Of a stretch of DNA of 64,000 bases, positions 1-11,830 are shown in pieces; position 1 is the stretch's first letter; each line of letters begins with the position of its first letter. Both the position numbers and the translations under genes were made by a program. Location of the stretch: assembly GCF_037975245.1 (NCBI RefSeq), contig NC_092562.1, forward strand, positions 15,868,521 to 15,932,520, written 5' to 3'. The notes under the pieces are model-generated. The model saw nothing but the letters and a program-made list of their open reading frames with translations, was not told the DNA's origin and did not search any database. This DNA is from Apostichopus japonicus. Its lineage: Eukaryota > Echinodermata > Holothuroidea > Aspidochirotida > Stichopodidae.

Positions 1-1937
1 AAAAAACCAAGGTATTTTCATTTCACTATAAATGAATTATGGATTAACAGTTGGTATTGATTGCTAGATCAAGGTCACACACACATGACACATATAATGA
101 AGCAAATATTGTTGCATTTATACACATTGGTACTGTAGAATTGCTGTGCTTTTCAAAACTTTCCTTAAAGCAGGAAACTAAAATGAAATGAAAGACAATG
201 AAACTTATTAAAGAGCAGTTTGCAATTATTAAAACAAATTCCTGCAGAATTAAAATTGTTTACAACAAACTTTTTGATTTTATCCACAGAGCCCAATTAA
301 AGCTCCAAATTTTACAGAAGAAATGACCTGACATCCACAACCAAGCTTTTTTGAACCCAAATAATAAATAAAGCAAAAGACTGCCACCAGTTTTGAATTT
401 CGGCCACTTCATGGTCCATGCATGGGTCAGTAGGGCTAACATGCAGAAACACATCATCTGCTGGCTTATAAGCTGTGGTGGGAAGGAGGGGGGTGGGGGA
501 AGGGGAAAAGTCTGACTGAGCTCTGCAAAGCACAGCCTATACAATGCAGTAACCACTGCAGAAAATGGAGGCAAAGAGACATTAGTTTCACAGATTGAAA
601 GCATTACAAAAGGGGTCAAAAAACAGCTGAAAGAGAAAAAGTTGAAGTGTAGGCTGAGTATTCACAGAACCTTGATATTGGTTCCCCTTGGTGACCCCTA
701 GGCACTCCCCTTCAATTCCCTAGTATTTGATAATACTGCACTGCATCCCTGGTGTCCTCAAAATGGTGACCTTGCGTCAATGACTTTATATTCAGACCAC
801 GGATAAAGGATTTCTGGGAATATGCTTGAATTTGATTAAATATATGTAAACTTCATGAATTTTATTGATGAGATTTTATAGCGGGTTGTCCTTACATTTT
901 GATCAATATGCTTAAATTCCTTGTGAAATTGTTGTACATATCAATCTCACTAAAATCGACCACACACACCGCTTTGTATATTAAATGCTATAGCCTCTAG
1001 TTTTAGGCAAAGTTTCCTAGTTCCTCTTAGAGGCGTTAACTTAGGTGTGCTTATCGGACAACCATACCTATGACACCAGGATATAAAATTCTATCAAAAT
1101 ATTTGCACAGAATATACAGTATTTTCAAAAATCTAAGATCTAAAGAGCAACAAATACGTTTGACAGTTGTGCATGAAAATTTCTGACCTAAAATTAAAAG
1201 AAAACATTAAGTTTTCCCATTAAACCACATTTCATATTGCTTCCATTTTCTATGTGTGGAACAAGTATTCTATAGCTTTCTCATTGATCGGCAAAGAGTT
1301 CTTGTTTTTATAGGTCAGAATTACTGATGAGTAAGAAAGATAGTTGCCATAATCCCTTTGATGAATTCTGCCTAATTGAATTAACTTCTAAATAAGATGC
1401 AATACCTTTACAAGTTGCATTTACCTTTTGCAATCACCATGGAAACAAAATTGAATTTTTTTCCCCCCTCTTAAATCAAGGACTTGAGTCTTTTTCCCAA
1501 AGCATCTTAAATATACAAGCTTTTCTTGATGTGACAGGCTTAAACTAATTTGACTATATCGTTAACAAGCCGTCTCTTGCTATGACCATCCTCCACATAG
1601 GCAAAAATTGTGGTCATGTACACACAAGGCTGTTACAAGATTAAACATTTTGAGATATTTAGTACATTTGTGGCGAAAAGTGAACACAAAAATTTGACGG
1701 CTTAACAGGCAGATTTATTAAAAAAAATGCTTCTAACATTCCATAGAAGATACAGAGAAGGAGAGGTGACTAAGTAACGATATATGGGAACAAACACACT
1801 AAGAGATATATGGGAACATACACACTAAGAACTATGTGTAAAAAAGTGCCCAAAATGGAAGAATATATTCCTAGAAAATTGGTGTAACATAGAACGTGAT
1901 CAAATATTAGCATATTTTGCTAAACTGTGTTTTTAGC
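1..1937. other. non-coding stretch, no supportable gene
   Basis: AT-rich sequence with no ORF that looks coding on either strand; the longest frames cross low-complexity G/C tracts near 480-510. A short direct duplication of about 30 bases (GATATATGGGAACA followed by a CACACTAAGA core) lies near 1780-1830. Nothing else was recognised. Confidence 0.6.
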
Positions 1938-2076
1938 ACAGGTTTTTCCTAAACTTTTGGGTCACATGTTCCTTCAAAATTGTGCAAAAAACCTTAGTTG
2001 CTAAACTATGGGCAATGTCATATCTACCCCGATTATTTTTGAAAAATTGTACCCAAAAAGTTTAGGAATAACCTGT
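1938..2076. repeat. imperfect inverted repeat (foldback or MITE-like)
   Basis: The arm at 1938-1966 begins ACAGGTTTTTCCTAAAC. It is matched by the reverse complement of 2048-2076, which begins ACAGGTTATTCCTAAAC. The arms are about 29 bases long with a few mismatches or indels, separated by roughly 80 bases. No coding sequence lies between them. The structure suits a small non-autonomous foldback element, but no convincing target-site duplication was found. Confidence 0.5.
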
Positions 2077-4939
2077 AGGAAACAAGAAAATATCATCATT
2101 ATTTTCAACTTTTTTCTTAGGATCTAGGACCAGTTCACTTCATTTTTCAAGCTGTGTCCGATACAGAATTTTGAATTGAGTTATGTATACGTGCTTGCTC
2201 TGAAAATTGGTGAGAGAGAATCCCCAAAAGTTGATACAAAACTGCATTCATAGTCTTGGATATAATTTTTTGGCAGCTTCCAGCCAAATTCGTCCTAGTC
2301 CAGGAGACCCAAGGGAGTTTATCAATCAATATTACTTGTGTGGGATGATATTTCATGTCATGTTTTCTCAATCTTTAAACAGGTCTATAAAAGAACTGAG
2401 AAATATTACTATAAGGACAGTTGGTTACATATTTGGCCAAAAAAATATATAAAGACAAAATAAGACACTGACGCATTCCCTTCAAAAGGAATTCTGAAGA
2501 ATAGACTTTTATAATTCTGGAGAAATAGAGTCATGTCAAATGTATTACTGAATATTATACCTACAATTTACACTTCCATTGGTTGATAAAACAATTCAGT
2601 ATGGACTAATTACTTAATTGTTACTCATCATTTCATGCTTGCTTTTGTGATTCAATTATCTGCAGAATAATCGCCACAAGAGCCTTGAAGTAACCCAATT
2701 AATTACACGGTCTTCTACAGCAATTATATTTAGAAATTGTTCTTGTTTGTGGAGGATATGTGCAAAAAAAACTGCCTACTTTTGGTTCTTGGAAATGCAT
2801 TCCCTATCAGATACACCCATAAATTCATGGCCTAACTGTGATACTAATATTAATTGACCGTTCCAAGAAATTCATGAATATGTATAGAACCCAATATCGT
2901 TTACTCATAAAAGTAACTGACCATTCATTCACCACCACATTTTTAACTTTTTAACATTTTAAACCACATTTTTAACCCTAAGAAACATTTCCTCATGTAC
3001 AAGAATGTGTCAGAAGTCACAAGCAGTCAATGCTATTAACAAATATGTCCCAATCCTTATATTCAAAGTAAGCAATAGACCCCACCAAATAGCTCTACTA
3101 TGAATGGGAAGGAGAGACGTCCTTCTTCCCCATCCACCAACCCTCCCAAAATTAAGTGTGACAGCAAAGACTTTTGGGTGCTGCCACACAAGACAATTTC
3201 ACCACCACTGGGCATTGGTCTGACTGGTGCACTCCAACCATCTCCTCCTCCCACCCCTCCCCCAAAAAAACACCCCATCTCAAACCTTTATGTGTCAGGG
3301 TTCTTGTGATATTAATGTTGGCTTGAGAAAGTGGCAGAGTTGACTGTTTTGAGAAATTATTAAAGTCGATCTGTTGTGTAACAAACAGGTTGACAAATAG
3401 TTTGGGTTCAAATTCATCACTGCATGGCCAAGAGATTTGCTTTGTATAAAGGCAATCTGAGCTTTTAATCTTTAAAAAAAAATCTAAAAACACTGAACTC
3501 TACACCTCAATGCCTCCTTCAGATCAAATGCCTGTTTTAGGTTTGGAGACGTGCATGAGATCGAACTAATGATGATGTCACTATTAAAGATACAAGATGG
3601 AAGCACAAGAAATGTCACAGTAACCAAAAACTAGGTACATGAAAGTCACCTTTGGAAGCCATCTTTATACCAGACAGAATGAAAATAACAACATCTTCAA
3701 AGACTCAATCCTCAACAACAACAAACCCTGACCCACATGCTCCATCGCTCTTCCATTCTTCTCCCACTTTGCAATTGAATCTGCTGGCCTCTTTAGGTTT
3801 CGGAGACAAACGAAATTTGACTAAGCCATTTCTCAAGTGGATAAAGATACCAACAAAAACTCTCACATTTCTTTAAACCATCTATTATAGCTGTTTTGTT
3901 CAAGCATGTCGGTATGTTTGCAAATCCCCTAGTGTATCTTTCCAGATAAAACCATGATAGAATAGAAGAAGATCGGGCTTTATAGATACAAGCAACAAAA
4001 GTGAATAATATATGCATCAGTGAAGAAATATGGAAGACACACATCAGTCAAAATAACCACCCTGAACCGGTGTGCTATGACCCGATTCCTCATCCCTGCA
4101 ACCTGATCTCCTCCTTCTTCAGTTTGATATATGCCTTGCATCTCCAACCTGATTTGCATCTCCTACATATTTCAGACTTTTTGAAAAGTTCTCGGCCTAG
4201 CAAAGAGGGATTTCGAGAGACACACTTCAGTGAGGTTCGCTTTAATGTCAAGATCAAATTGGGAACATTTGGAATTGACTTTCACAGACTTCAATGGCAT
4301 GCATGCTGACCAGGAAATAGTTTTCTGATGGCAAATTATTAGGTATGTACTGACTGACCAGATTGCACTGCCACAATAAGCTAGGAGAAACAAAATGCTA
4401 ATAAAACATACAACAACCCAGAAAGGCACTTTAGAACAATAAAGAATATATGCTAGGGAGAAATAATCTGCTAGAAATTACAACAACACAGAAGCCACTT
4501 TAGAACAATAAAGGTAGGCGTACATGAATGCAAATTTATGAAAAAAAGATTGTTTCAGAGATAAATCTTTGTTGAAGAGCAGATTAACTAGATTCAATGA
4601 TATCCATCATCCACACTGCAAATATGAGAACAACCAGGTATTCTGGGAGTTAATTTTTATTGTTAATATTTATATGCCCAAATACACAACCCAAATTGCT
4701 ACCCTTCAGTCATGCTTTCCCACTTATAAGTAGTCTGATAAATTAAAGTCGGTGAATACTCACAGTCAACCCCACCCTCTTTCTGAGGTTAATTACCTGT
4801 AAGTAATTACTCTTCTTCTCCTACACACCATAAGATTCCTCTTTCTCTCTCTTTTATCATCACTTTGGTTTCTGGTATGATCCAGGTTTCCAAAAGGGTG
4901 TGAAAGGACTGTCCTAATATATGCTCTGAAAGCGACCAA
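2077..4939. other. non-coding stretch with minor duplications
   Basis: No exon-like ORF with splice sites was found. A pyrimidine/C-rich tract lies near 3230-3270. Around 4400-4515 a block with the core CACTTTAGAACAATAAAG occurs twice about 70 bases apart, which looks like a small local duplication. The ORFs here have no recognisable family signature. Confidence 0.55.
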
Positions 4940-5207
4940 TTTAGGGTGATTCATATCTATATATAGACAGATGCAGGTGTAATTTAAGGTGATTCATATC
5001 TATAAATAGGCAGATGCAGGTGTAATCTAGGGTGATTCATATCTATACATAGAAAGATGCAGATGTAATTTAGGGTGATTCATCTCTATAAATAGAAAGA
5101 TGCAGGTGTAATTTAGGGTGATTCATATCTGTATATATAGAAAGATGCAGGCGAATTTTAGGGTGATTCATATCTATATATAGACAGATGCAGGTACAAT
5201 TTTAATA
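4940..5207. repeat. 43-bp minisatellite, about six copies
   Basis: The core GGTGATTCAT recurs at 4945, 4988, 5031, 5074, 5117 and 5162, so the period is 43 bp, with the last interval 45 bp. Each unit carries TTTAGGGTGATTCATATC, an A/T-rich TATAAATAG-like part and GATGCAGGTGTAA. Copies differ by a few substitutions, so this is a moderately old tandem array. Confidence 0.9.
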
Positions 5208-6831
5208 GTAGAGAGGTGGAGGGTCATAGGTGGTCACCCACAGATAACAATCTTTCTGACAACAATACCAATATTACCAACATGAATATATCAGCAAACA
5301 GTGCAATTTCTTAGAGCTAAGATCAAACTCGGACACAAAAGTTAATGCAACCACCACACCCCAACCCATCCTTATTTAGACACCAATAACACCCTCATCA
5401 TGCTAACCCAATCTGTACCTCTCTCAGGCCCTCATCTGTGAATTATAGCTCTTCCCTGATGAGTCATGCTAAACTAACATTTCTTCCTTGCTTGTACCAT
5501 TACCAAACAGAAGAGAATGTCATCATTGTAAATACTTAGCTCAAATCACTCCACAAGGCTTTCTGACAAAAAAACCAATTCTATCTTCATAAATGGTTTT
5601 AGGAGTATCTCTCAAAAATCCATCAGGCTCACCTTTGACCTTCTTGACAGACAACATTTTCTTGTAAATGGAGCTTCAGCTCCTTAGAAATGAATACATC
5701 AAATTGTAATGGTTGATTTGAAGTACACACAGAGCTATGTCTGTTGTCATCATCAGGGGGTCCAGAGGTGCTACCCCTGGGCTAAATTGGAAGAATATGG
5801 GATTTTTTATTTTCTTTTACTCATCTGGTATTAGATAGATTTCAGGTAACATCAGCTATAAATTAGCCCATGGGTGAAAGACAAGGTACAAATATCTCTT
5901 TTGTATTTGTGACAGATGAATGATTGTACTTTTCGATTGATAAAAGTTGGACTGATGGAGTCAATCTCTGTATATGAGACTACAGCCAAGCTGGACAGAC
6001 TGAAAGCAGAAAGATATAGTTAAGAAACATTTCACAGAAGGATGGTCCAACCAATAATACAACATAACCTCATTTGCATATAGTAAATCTGGTTCAATGC
6101 TATAGAAACATGACAAGAATCTTCTGTAAACCACATCTAGGTTGACGTACGTTTCAAACATGAATATGTATAGGGACATAGCACAATCCACCAATCGTAG
6201 CATTTGGGTTTGAAAATTTGACCTACTGTGTGGTTCAAACATCTCCTTATTTATTTATTAGGAAGTGAGATCTTATGAGTTTAAAACAATTTCACAGTTC
6301 TATTTTCCTTTTCCCAGGAACTTTCCAAACCAATAGGTCACTTATGGTTTTACAAAACTGTGTAGGATCCAAGCATGATGACATATGTGACAATGAAAAT
6401 GTTAGGCACTAGACACAAATAAAACTCAGAATGCTCTATTCAGTAGAAAAGAGAAATGGAAGATGACCCAAGAGAGGAGGGGGGGGTAGGGGTGTCAAAT
6501 GAAGCAATGTAACCAGTAAACAGAGAAAATAGATGTAACCTTTTCAGCAGAAGAAGTGAGCACATTGTGTTATTTGAGAGGGGCAAGGAAAGCGAGGTAC
6601 ATAAAGGACTTTCTTGGCAGCAAACACTGATGTCCCTTCAAGCCACCTTGTGTAGTATCCTTTGATATATTACCCTACAAGGTCACTTTACTACAAAACT
6701 AACAAATATTATCAGTTGCACTCTGCAGCTGCCCTTGATGTTATTATAACTGTAAACATGTGACCAACACAATGTTAAGTATAGTTTAATAAGACTTATG
6801 ATAGAGCTAACCAGAGAATAGGTACTTCACT
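5208..6831. other. non-coding stretch, nothing recognised
   Basis: No supportable gene. A G-rich run (AGAGGAGGGGGGGGTAGGGG-like) sits near 6470-6490. The sequence is otherwise ordinary AT-rich DNA with short frames only. Confidence 0.5.

Positions 6832-6885
<54 letters not shown>
6832..6885. repeat. (TA)n microsatellite
   Basis: Almost perfect alternating T/A run of about 50 bases ending in an interrupted TTTATATATAG segment. Confidence 0.95.
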
Positions 6886-6891
<6 letters not shown>

Positions 6892-8189
6892 GAGACCAAA
6901 GACCTGGAAGTAAATTAAGATGCCATTCCATACATATCTATCCATAGCTATATAACTGTTAGTAATGGCTTGCAACCATCTGGGAAATGTGGCTAACCAC
7001 AAGCTCAAGCCATCTGTGACCTTATACTAAGGACAAGGTACTGACCACTACTATTAAAGAGAGACAGGATGATAGGGAGTATGCTACTGATAAAACTGTC
7101 AGTTAGACAGGCGGTGATAAGATAAGGGCCTCATCCTCTGCATCTTGGAATCAGAATCTTCTCCTTCTGAAGGAGATGTCAATAAAACTTAGAACGAATG
7201 GGGAGTTGTGACTGGATGTAGAAGTCAAAGAACGAACTGAATACTCATACTGAGAATGTTGATCACCTACATGTAAATCTCCAATCACAAAAGACATTTA
7301 AGAATTGCCAGGTGCATCCTTTATGTATTTTCACATATTTTGTGTTTTAATTTTGTGTTTTTTACAAAACAAAACAGACCAGCTATTATTTTAAACTCAT
7401 CAGTTTGTCATTCTGATTTACACAATTCCATAAATGCTTCAAAGGCTGAGAGCTAATAATTGTCAGATTTATAGTCAAAACAATAGCTTTGTGACTCGCT
7501 TTTATCTGTGTCTCTCTGCATGATTAAATGACCACGAAGCTATAGCTATCTACTTCTAATGAAAATATGCTTACAAAACCCAGATTGAGCTGCTTCTGGA
7601 TATTTAAAAGATCACTCACTTTCAACCATCACAGAAATACCTTCATACAGGTGCAGTTTTAATAGCCAACATTTTGTGAAATCCAGTGAATACAAGAAGA
7701 ACACCAAGAGAATGTATTTAACAAAACCATGTAGTTCTACACGACAGTTGGGGTATATTTTTGTCACAAATATTATGTTTCATCATCTCCACTTCCCTTC
7801 CAGCAACATCCTACCTAAAATTTTGTGCTTTGTCCCCTTCCTTCCTCCCTCCTTCCCCTTCCTGAAAATGCTCCTTTAATGAAATAATAGTTTGAGTACA
7901 GCTTATTTTTCTGGCCTGTGAATTTGTTGATGGGTTCACTGAATTTTCTACAGTTTTATAGCTTTCATCCATTGTTAGGGTTGAGGGAATAGAGAGAGAG
8001 ACACTACTGCACTCAAACAACCAGTAGTAGTAAATCTACCTGTGTGATATGTGCATTGTCAATTTGTAGATTAGATATGAGATAACAATCATACATTGTG
8101 AGTTTGGTTGAAAAACTTGAAAAAGCCATTTAATTCTACTGTTGTGTAAACAGCTGGCTTAAACAGGAGAGTCAACTTGCAATCTACAG
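6886..8189. other. non-coding stretch, nothing recognised
   Basis: No ORF with a family signature or good splice context. A pyrimidine-rich tract lies near 7835-7862. This is the sequence next to the left end of the transposon nest. Confidence 0.5.
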
Positions 8190-8539
8190 CAGGGGCGGAT
8201 CCAGGATTTTGAGAAAGGGGGGGGCCGACATCCCGATGGTAGCACTTTAGTGATCTGCGTCCTGGGGAGGGGTCTGTCCTAGGGAGGGGTCTGGGGAGGG
8301 GTTGTCCCCTCCTCCTTGGACATTTTTGGTTAATTGTGAGTGCTTAGATGCAAAATGGTGAAACATTTCGCCAAAAACAAGAAAAACCAGAAACGTTGCA
8401 GACACGCTTTTTTGTGCACATATTTTTTCTCGATAGACACATATTTAACAACGCTCAACAGTGCATGTACAATGGATACACTATTATTGCGTCGATTCGT
8501 TTCTTTCTTTTGCGCGAAAATTATGACACCAGATTCAGC

Positions 8540-8992
8540 CAGGCGCGGCGGAACGGGAAAATTATTGGGGGGGCTAATGTGTGGAAACTATCTAAGCGGA
8601 GCGCCACCATCGGTTGGCGCGGAGCGTACAAGAAAATTTTGGGTTTTTCAAACCTCCAGATGGCCGGAAACGGCACTTCCCGAGTGTTTTATGCTTCGAA
8701 TACCTAGCCCTAAAATATGGGTCTCAAGCCTGCAATTTCTCAGATTGCACGTAAAAATCTGTAAAAATATTGTAATTTGTATATTCGATGGTGTTTTAAG
8801 AGAGTAGCTATTACTCGTAGTGTACTCGCAAAGACGTTTTTGAGTGTAGTAAATTACTACTTGCAATTAAATGCAATAATTAAATAATTAATTAAATAAA
8901 TATTGGGGGGCTTATCATGCATTTGCCCCCTCAACTTTTTCATTGGGGGCTGAGCCCCCCAAGCCCCCCCCCCCCCGGTTCCGCCGCCACTG
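8540..8992. mobile_element. 453-bp MITE with hAT-like 8-bp target-site duplication
   Basis: The left end begins CAGGCGCGGCGGAAC. The reverse complement of the right end reads CAGTGGCGGCGGAAC, two differences in 15. The flanks are GATTCAGC (8532-8539) and GATTCACC (8993-9000), a target-site duplication matching at 7 of 8 positions. Inside are G/C runs and AT-rich non-coding sequence, and the ORFs across it are chance frames. It sits inside the left arm of the outer element and is therefore younger than that element. Confidence 0.75.
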
Positions 8993-9099
8993 GATTCACC
9001 CCAAGAAAAAACATAAAACAAGATATATTCAATGAGATAATTATGATATACATATTAATGAAAGGGGGTATAGGCGGTTTTACACTAACGCAACGTAGT

Positions 9100-11140
9100 C
9101 GCCAAGAACCTGAAGTATTTTTAAGGGAGGGCCCGATAATAAGCGGAAACGGATCACCGACCGAAAAAATATCGGAATTTGTGGACTATTTCTTGCTTCC
9201 TATTGTATTAAAACAAAGCACCTATGTGAAAGACACAAATCACATTCTGAAAATTGTGGAAGCCCCCCGTTACCAAAAGCAGTAGTACTTGCTACACTCG
9301 ATGTCGTCGCCATGTATGCCAATACTCCTCAAGAGGAGGCATTAGATATATGTCAAGAAGTCTATGAAAAGGCGGAAAAAGCGAATATGGAATAAATAAA
9401 ATATCTTCCATATCCATGCGCAAACTAATTGAACTTATTTTTAACAAGAAACTGTTTCGAGTTCAATAACCAATTCTATCTACAAAAGATCGGTTGCGCC
9501 ATGGGTAGCCAAGCCTCTCCGGAAATCTGTGATATCGTCATGCATAGACTGGAAAACCAGATTTTACCGACAGATAATAAAATCTTAAAATGGCTCCGCT
9601 ATAGAGATGAAATTCTATTGCTTTACGACGGTTCACCTCAGGAACTTGAACAACTAGTAAACAGGTTGAATGAAATTCACCGCTTCTTAAAGTTTACGGT
9701 AGAAATATTACACACAGAGGTAACATACCTAGATTTGAAAATCTTCAAAGGTCCAAGGTTTGAAACCAATGGGTTATTAGACACCAAAGTCTACACCAAA
9801 CCCACGGAAACCTTCCAATACCTCGACAGAAACTCTGCACACCCACTTGCCACCTTTAAAGGCTTCATTAAAGGGGAAGTCTTACGATACGCACGTCTAT
9901 GTAACAATGAGACTGATTTCTTACAGAAAAAGAATGCGTTCACAGAGAAACTGTTACTCCGAAAGAGGAAATTGCCTCAGCCACGAAAGGCATAAAATTT
10001 GAAAACCGTGGGCAATACCTCACTACCAAACCTAAACAAAAGGAACCACCAATGGTGTTCAAGCTTACCTATACACCCCATATCAAAACCACGCATTTGG
10101 AAAATGTACTCTTGAAACATTGGCACTTAATCTCGCAACACGCGGACAGGGGCGTAGCGAAGGTTTTGTTGTTGTTTGGGGTGGTGGAGGATTTGATTTG
10201 CCGACTGATCTGGAAGTAGTGACTGAAATGGGGGAGGGGTTTAAGGGGAGGGGGTGTCCCCCTCCCCCTTTGGAAAATTTTTAGTTTTGAAACGTCCTTA
10301 GATGCAATCTGGTGCATATTTTAAGTCAAATTTGGCACCGTAGAATTTCCATTTCGATATTATTTTTATGGCAGTCGGCAGAAGAAGAATTAATTGGGAC
10401 CAATTATCGAACTGTGTTTTCTCTTTCACCGATTGTTGAAATAGTGAAACTTCGTGATGAAAATGTTCAGAAAACTTCCCGGTAATGAGAAATAACAACA
10501 TTCATTGATATACAAGCGAGAAACGTTAAAAATTGTGTACAATTCGTGAGCCGTGTCCTTAAGTTTTTCACGGAGAACGAATGACATCTGTGATGACGTC
10601 ATTCTAAACAGAGGATAATCACAACACGTTGTCACACGATAGCACGACTCATGGGCTGCGGCCTATACGGAAGCCCTTAATTCCATTTCTTTCACTGAGT
10701 TGCCGGCGATTCTGGCACTCGTCTAGCTGAGCCTGGCTACAGTAGCTATACTGACGGCCGTGACATTATCAGTTATTTGCCGAGAGGTTTTTAACTTGCA
10801 GGCGTCGGGTGATTGGATTGGTGAATGAGTTTATCAGATGAAGAACTGGAAAATCGAAATAACCGATAAAGAAGCTCCCGTTCTCCTTTTCTCTATTCAG
10901 CTTTCCTTCTTTCTTCCCCTTCCGCTCTCTTCACCTTTTCTCCTTTTGCCGACAGACCCAAAATTTGCCCACAGCGACCAAATTATTGGGGGTGTTACAC
11001 CCCCACATCCCCCCCCCCCGCTCGCTACGCCCCTGCACGCGGAATTATCCAAACTGTTTCCAAAAGAACCGATTCTAGCCTACAAAGGGCCCAAAATCTC
11101 AAAGATTTACTTGTTAACTCAAGGTTTCATACTAACGAAG
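9100..11140 (+). pseudogene. Penelope-like reverse transcriptase, dead copy
   Basis: In its live form the enzyme copies element RNA into DNA at the insertion site. Translated blocks in order: ISGNGSPTEKISEFVDYFL near 9138-9195; VLATLDVVAMYANTPQEEAL near 9285-9345 in another frame; then an open block at 9429-9995. That block contains GCAMGSQASPE, RYRDEILLLY (the catalytic region), TYLDLKIFKG and VYTKPTETFQYLDRNSAHP, in the order expected for Penelope-like RT. Downstream, across the insertion, LKHWHLISQHAELSKLFPKE continues the characteristic C-terminal HW...LF..P block. The frame is broken by at least two shifts and stops. The catalytic motif reads YRDE instead of Y-x-D-D, so the second aspartate is replaced. 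A GIY-YIG nuclease domain could not be traced. Confidence 0.85.
10147..11035. mobile_element. 889-bp hAT-like non-autonomous element
   Basis: The ends are perfect 14-bp TIRs: CAGGGGCGTAGCGA at 10147-10160 and its reverse complement at 11022-11035. The flanks are perfect 8-bp duplications CACGCGGA at 10139-10146 and 11036-11043, diagnostic of hAT-type integration. Removing it rejoins the Penelope reading frame across the site (ISQHAE then LSKLF), which confirms the boundaries. There is no transposase-like ORF. It contains G- and C-rich tracts near both ends and about 400 bp of mixed non-coding sequence. Confidence 0.92.
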
Positions 11141-11830
11141 AATCAGCTGACTCTCAAGGTTCACACGAAGCTCTTTTAGATGCTCTTATAGCTGCACTTT
11201 GAGTCCATAAAAACTCGTGCACAGAAAATAGATGCATTTTGAGAACGAGACGCCCAGGCCGAATATAAAATATTCAAAGGCTACTACTAATGAAGCTCCT
11301 CCTATAAAGTTTGAGAGCAGAAACCGGTCGAGTTGGTCATAAGAACCTACACTAGTCTCTCCTACTATTAACAGTACACTCAATTCACCTAATAGGTGCA
11401 ATTATGTTTCACCACGAGGAGCATGCTGTAAGTTCATGTTCCTCGGGCCCTCTTTTAAAAATACTTCAGGTTCTTGGCGACTACGTTGCGTTAGATAGTG
11501 TAAAACCGCCTACACCCCCTTTCATTCAGATAATTATGATATACTTGCTAACTGTGCATTGATTTTCCCTGACAGTAATAGTCAGCACTATAGTACTGAG
11601 CCGTATCTAATTAATACTTGATGTCGCCTAGGCCTGATTATTGCCTTAGTTTCAAATTTGGAATAAAAACGATCGCATTTCAGGGAAGAGCAGCTGGATA
11701 TATATTAGGCTTTTCTTTCACCAAGTTATGCCTATTAGGAATTTGAAGTACTCCCACATTAAAAAAACGCAACTGATTTCCAAAAAGGGGGGGCCGGGGC
11801 CGGGTCGGCCCCCCCCTGGATCCGCCCCTG

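Larger units (their letters stand above)
9052..11527 (+). mobile_element. Penelope-like retroelement, degraded and interrupted
   Basis: The element carries reverse-transcriptase sequence of the Penelope-like type (see the pseudogene entry). It is bounded by the direct repeat AGATAATTATGATATAC at 9035-9051 and 11528-11544, a perfect 17-bp candidate target-site duplication. Immediately inside are inverted terminal regions of about 80 bases: 9057-9135 (+), starting AATGAAAGGGGGTATAGG, and the reverse complement of about 11445-11526. They differ by a 4-base indel and scattered substitutions. Inverted pseudo-LTR arrangements are known for this class. The element lies in the outer DNA transposon and is itself split by the hAT-like insertion at 10147-11035. 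Confidence 0.8.
8190..11830. mobile_element. outer DNA transposon (hAT-like, non-autonomous) hosting three later insertions
   Basis: The left end is CAGGGGCGGATCCAGG at 8190-8205. The right end, 11815-11830, is its perfect reverse complement. Similarity continues inward as a G-run followed by GGCCGA on both sides. TACAG flanks both ends (8185-8189 and 11831-11835), so a 5-bp target-site duplication is possible; hAT elements usually give 8 bp, so the superfamily is uncertain. With the inner insertions removed, the element would be about 690 bp, built from 8190-8539, 9001-9051 and 11545-11830. No transposase is visible, so it was probably mobilised in trans. Confidence 0.75.

Noticed and set aside
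8340-8807. 155-codon ORF and overlapping 119-codon ORF
   Set aside because: They run through the TIR and G/C tracts of the MITE and outer transposon and have no transposase or other signature.
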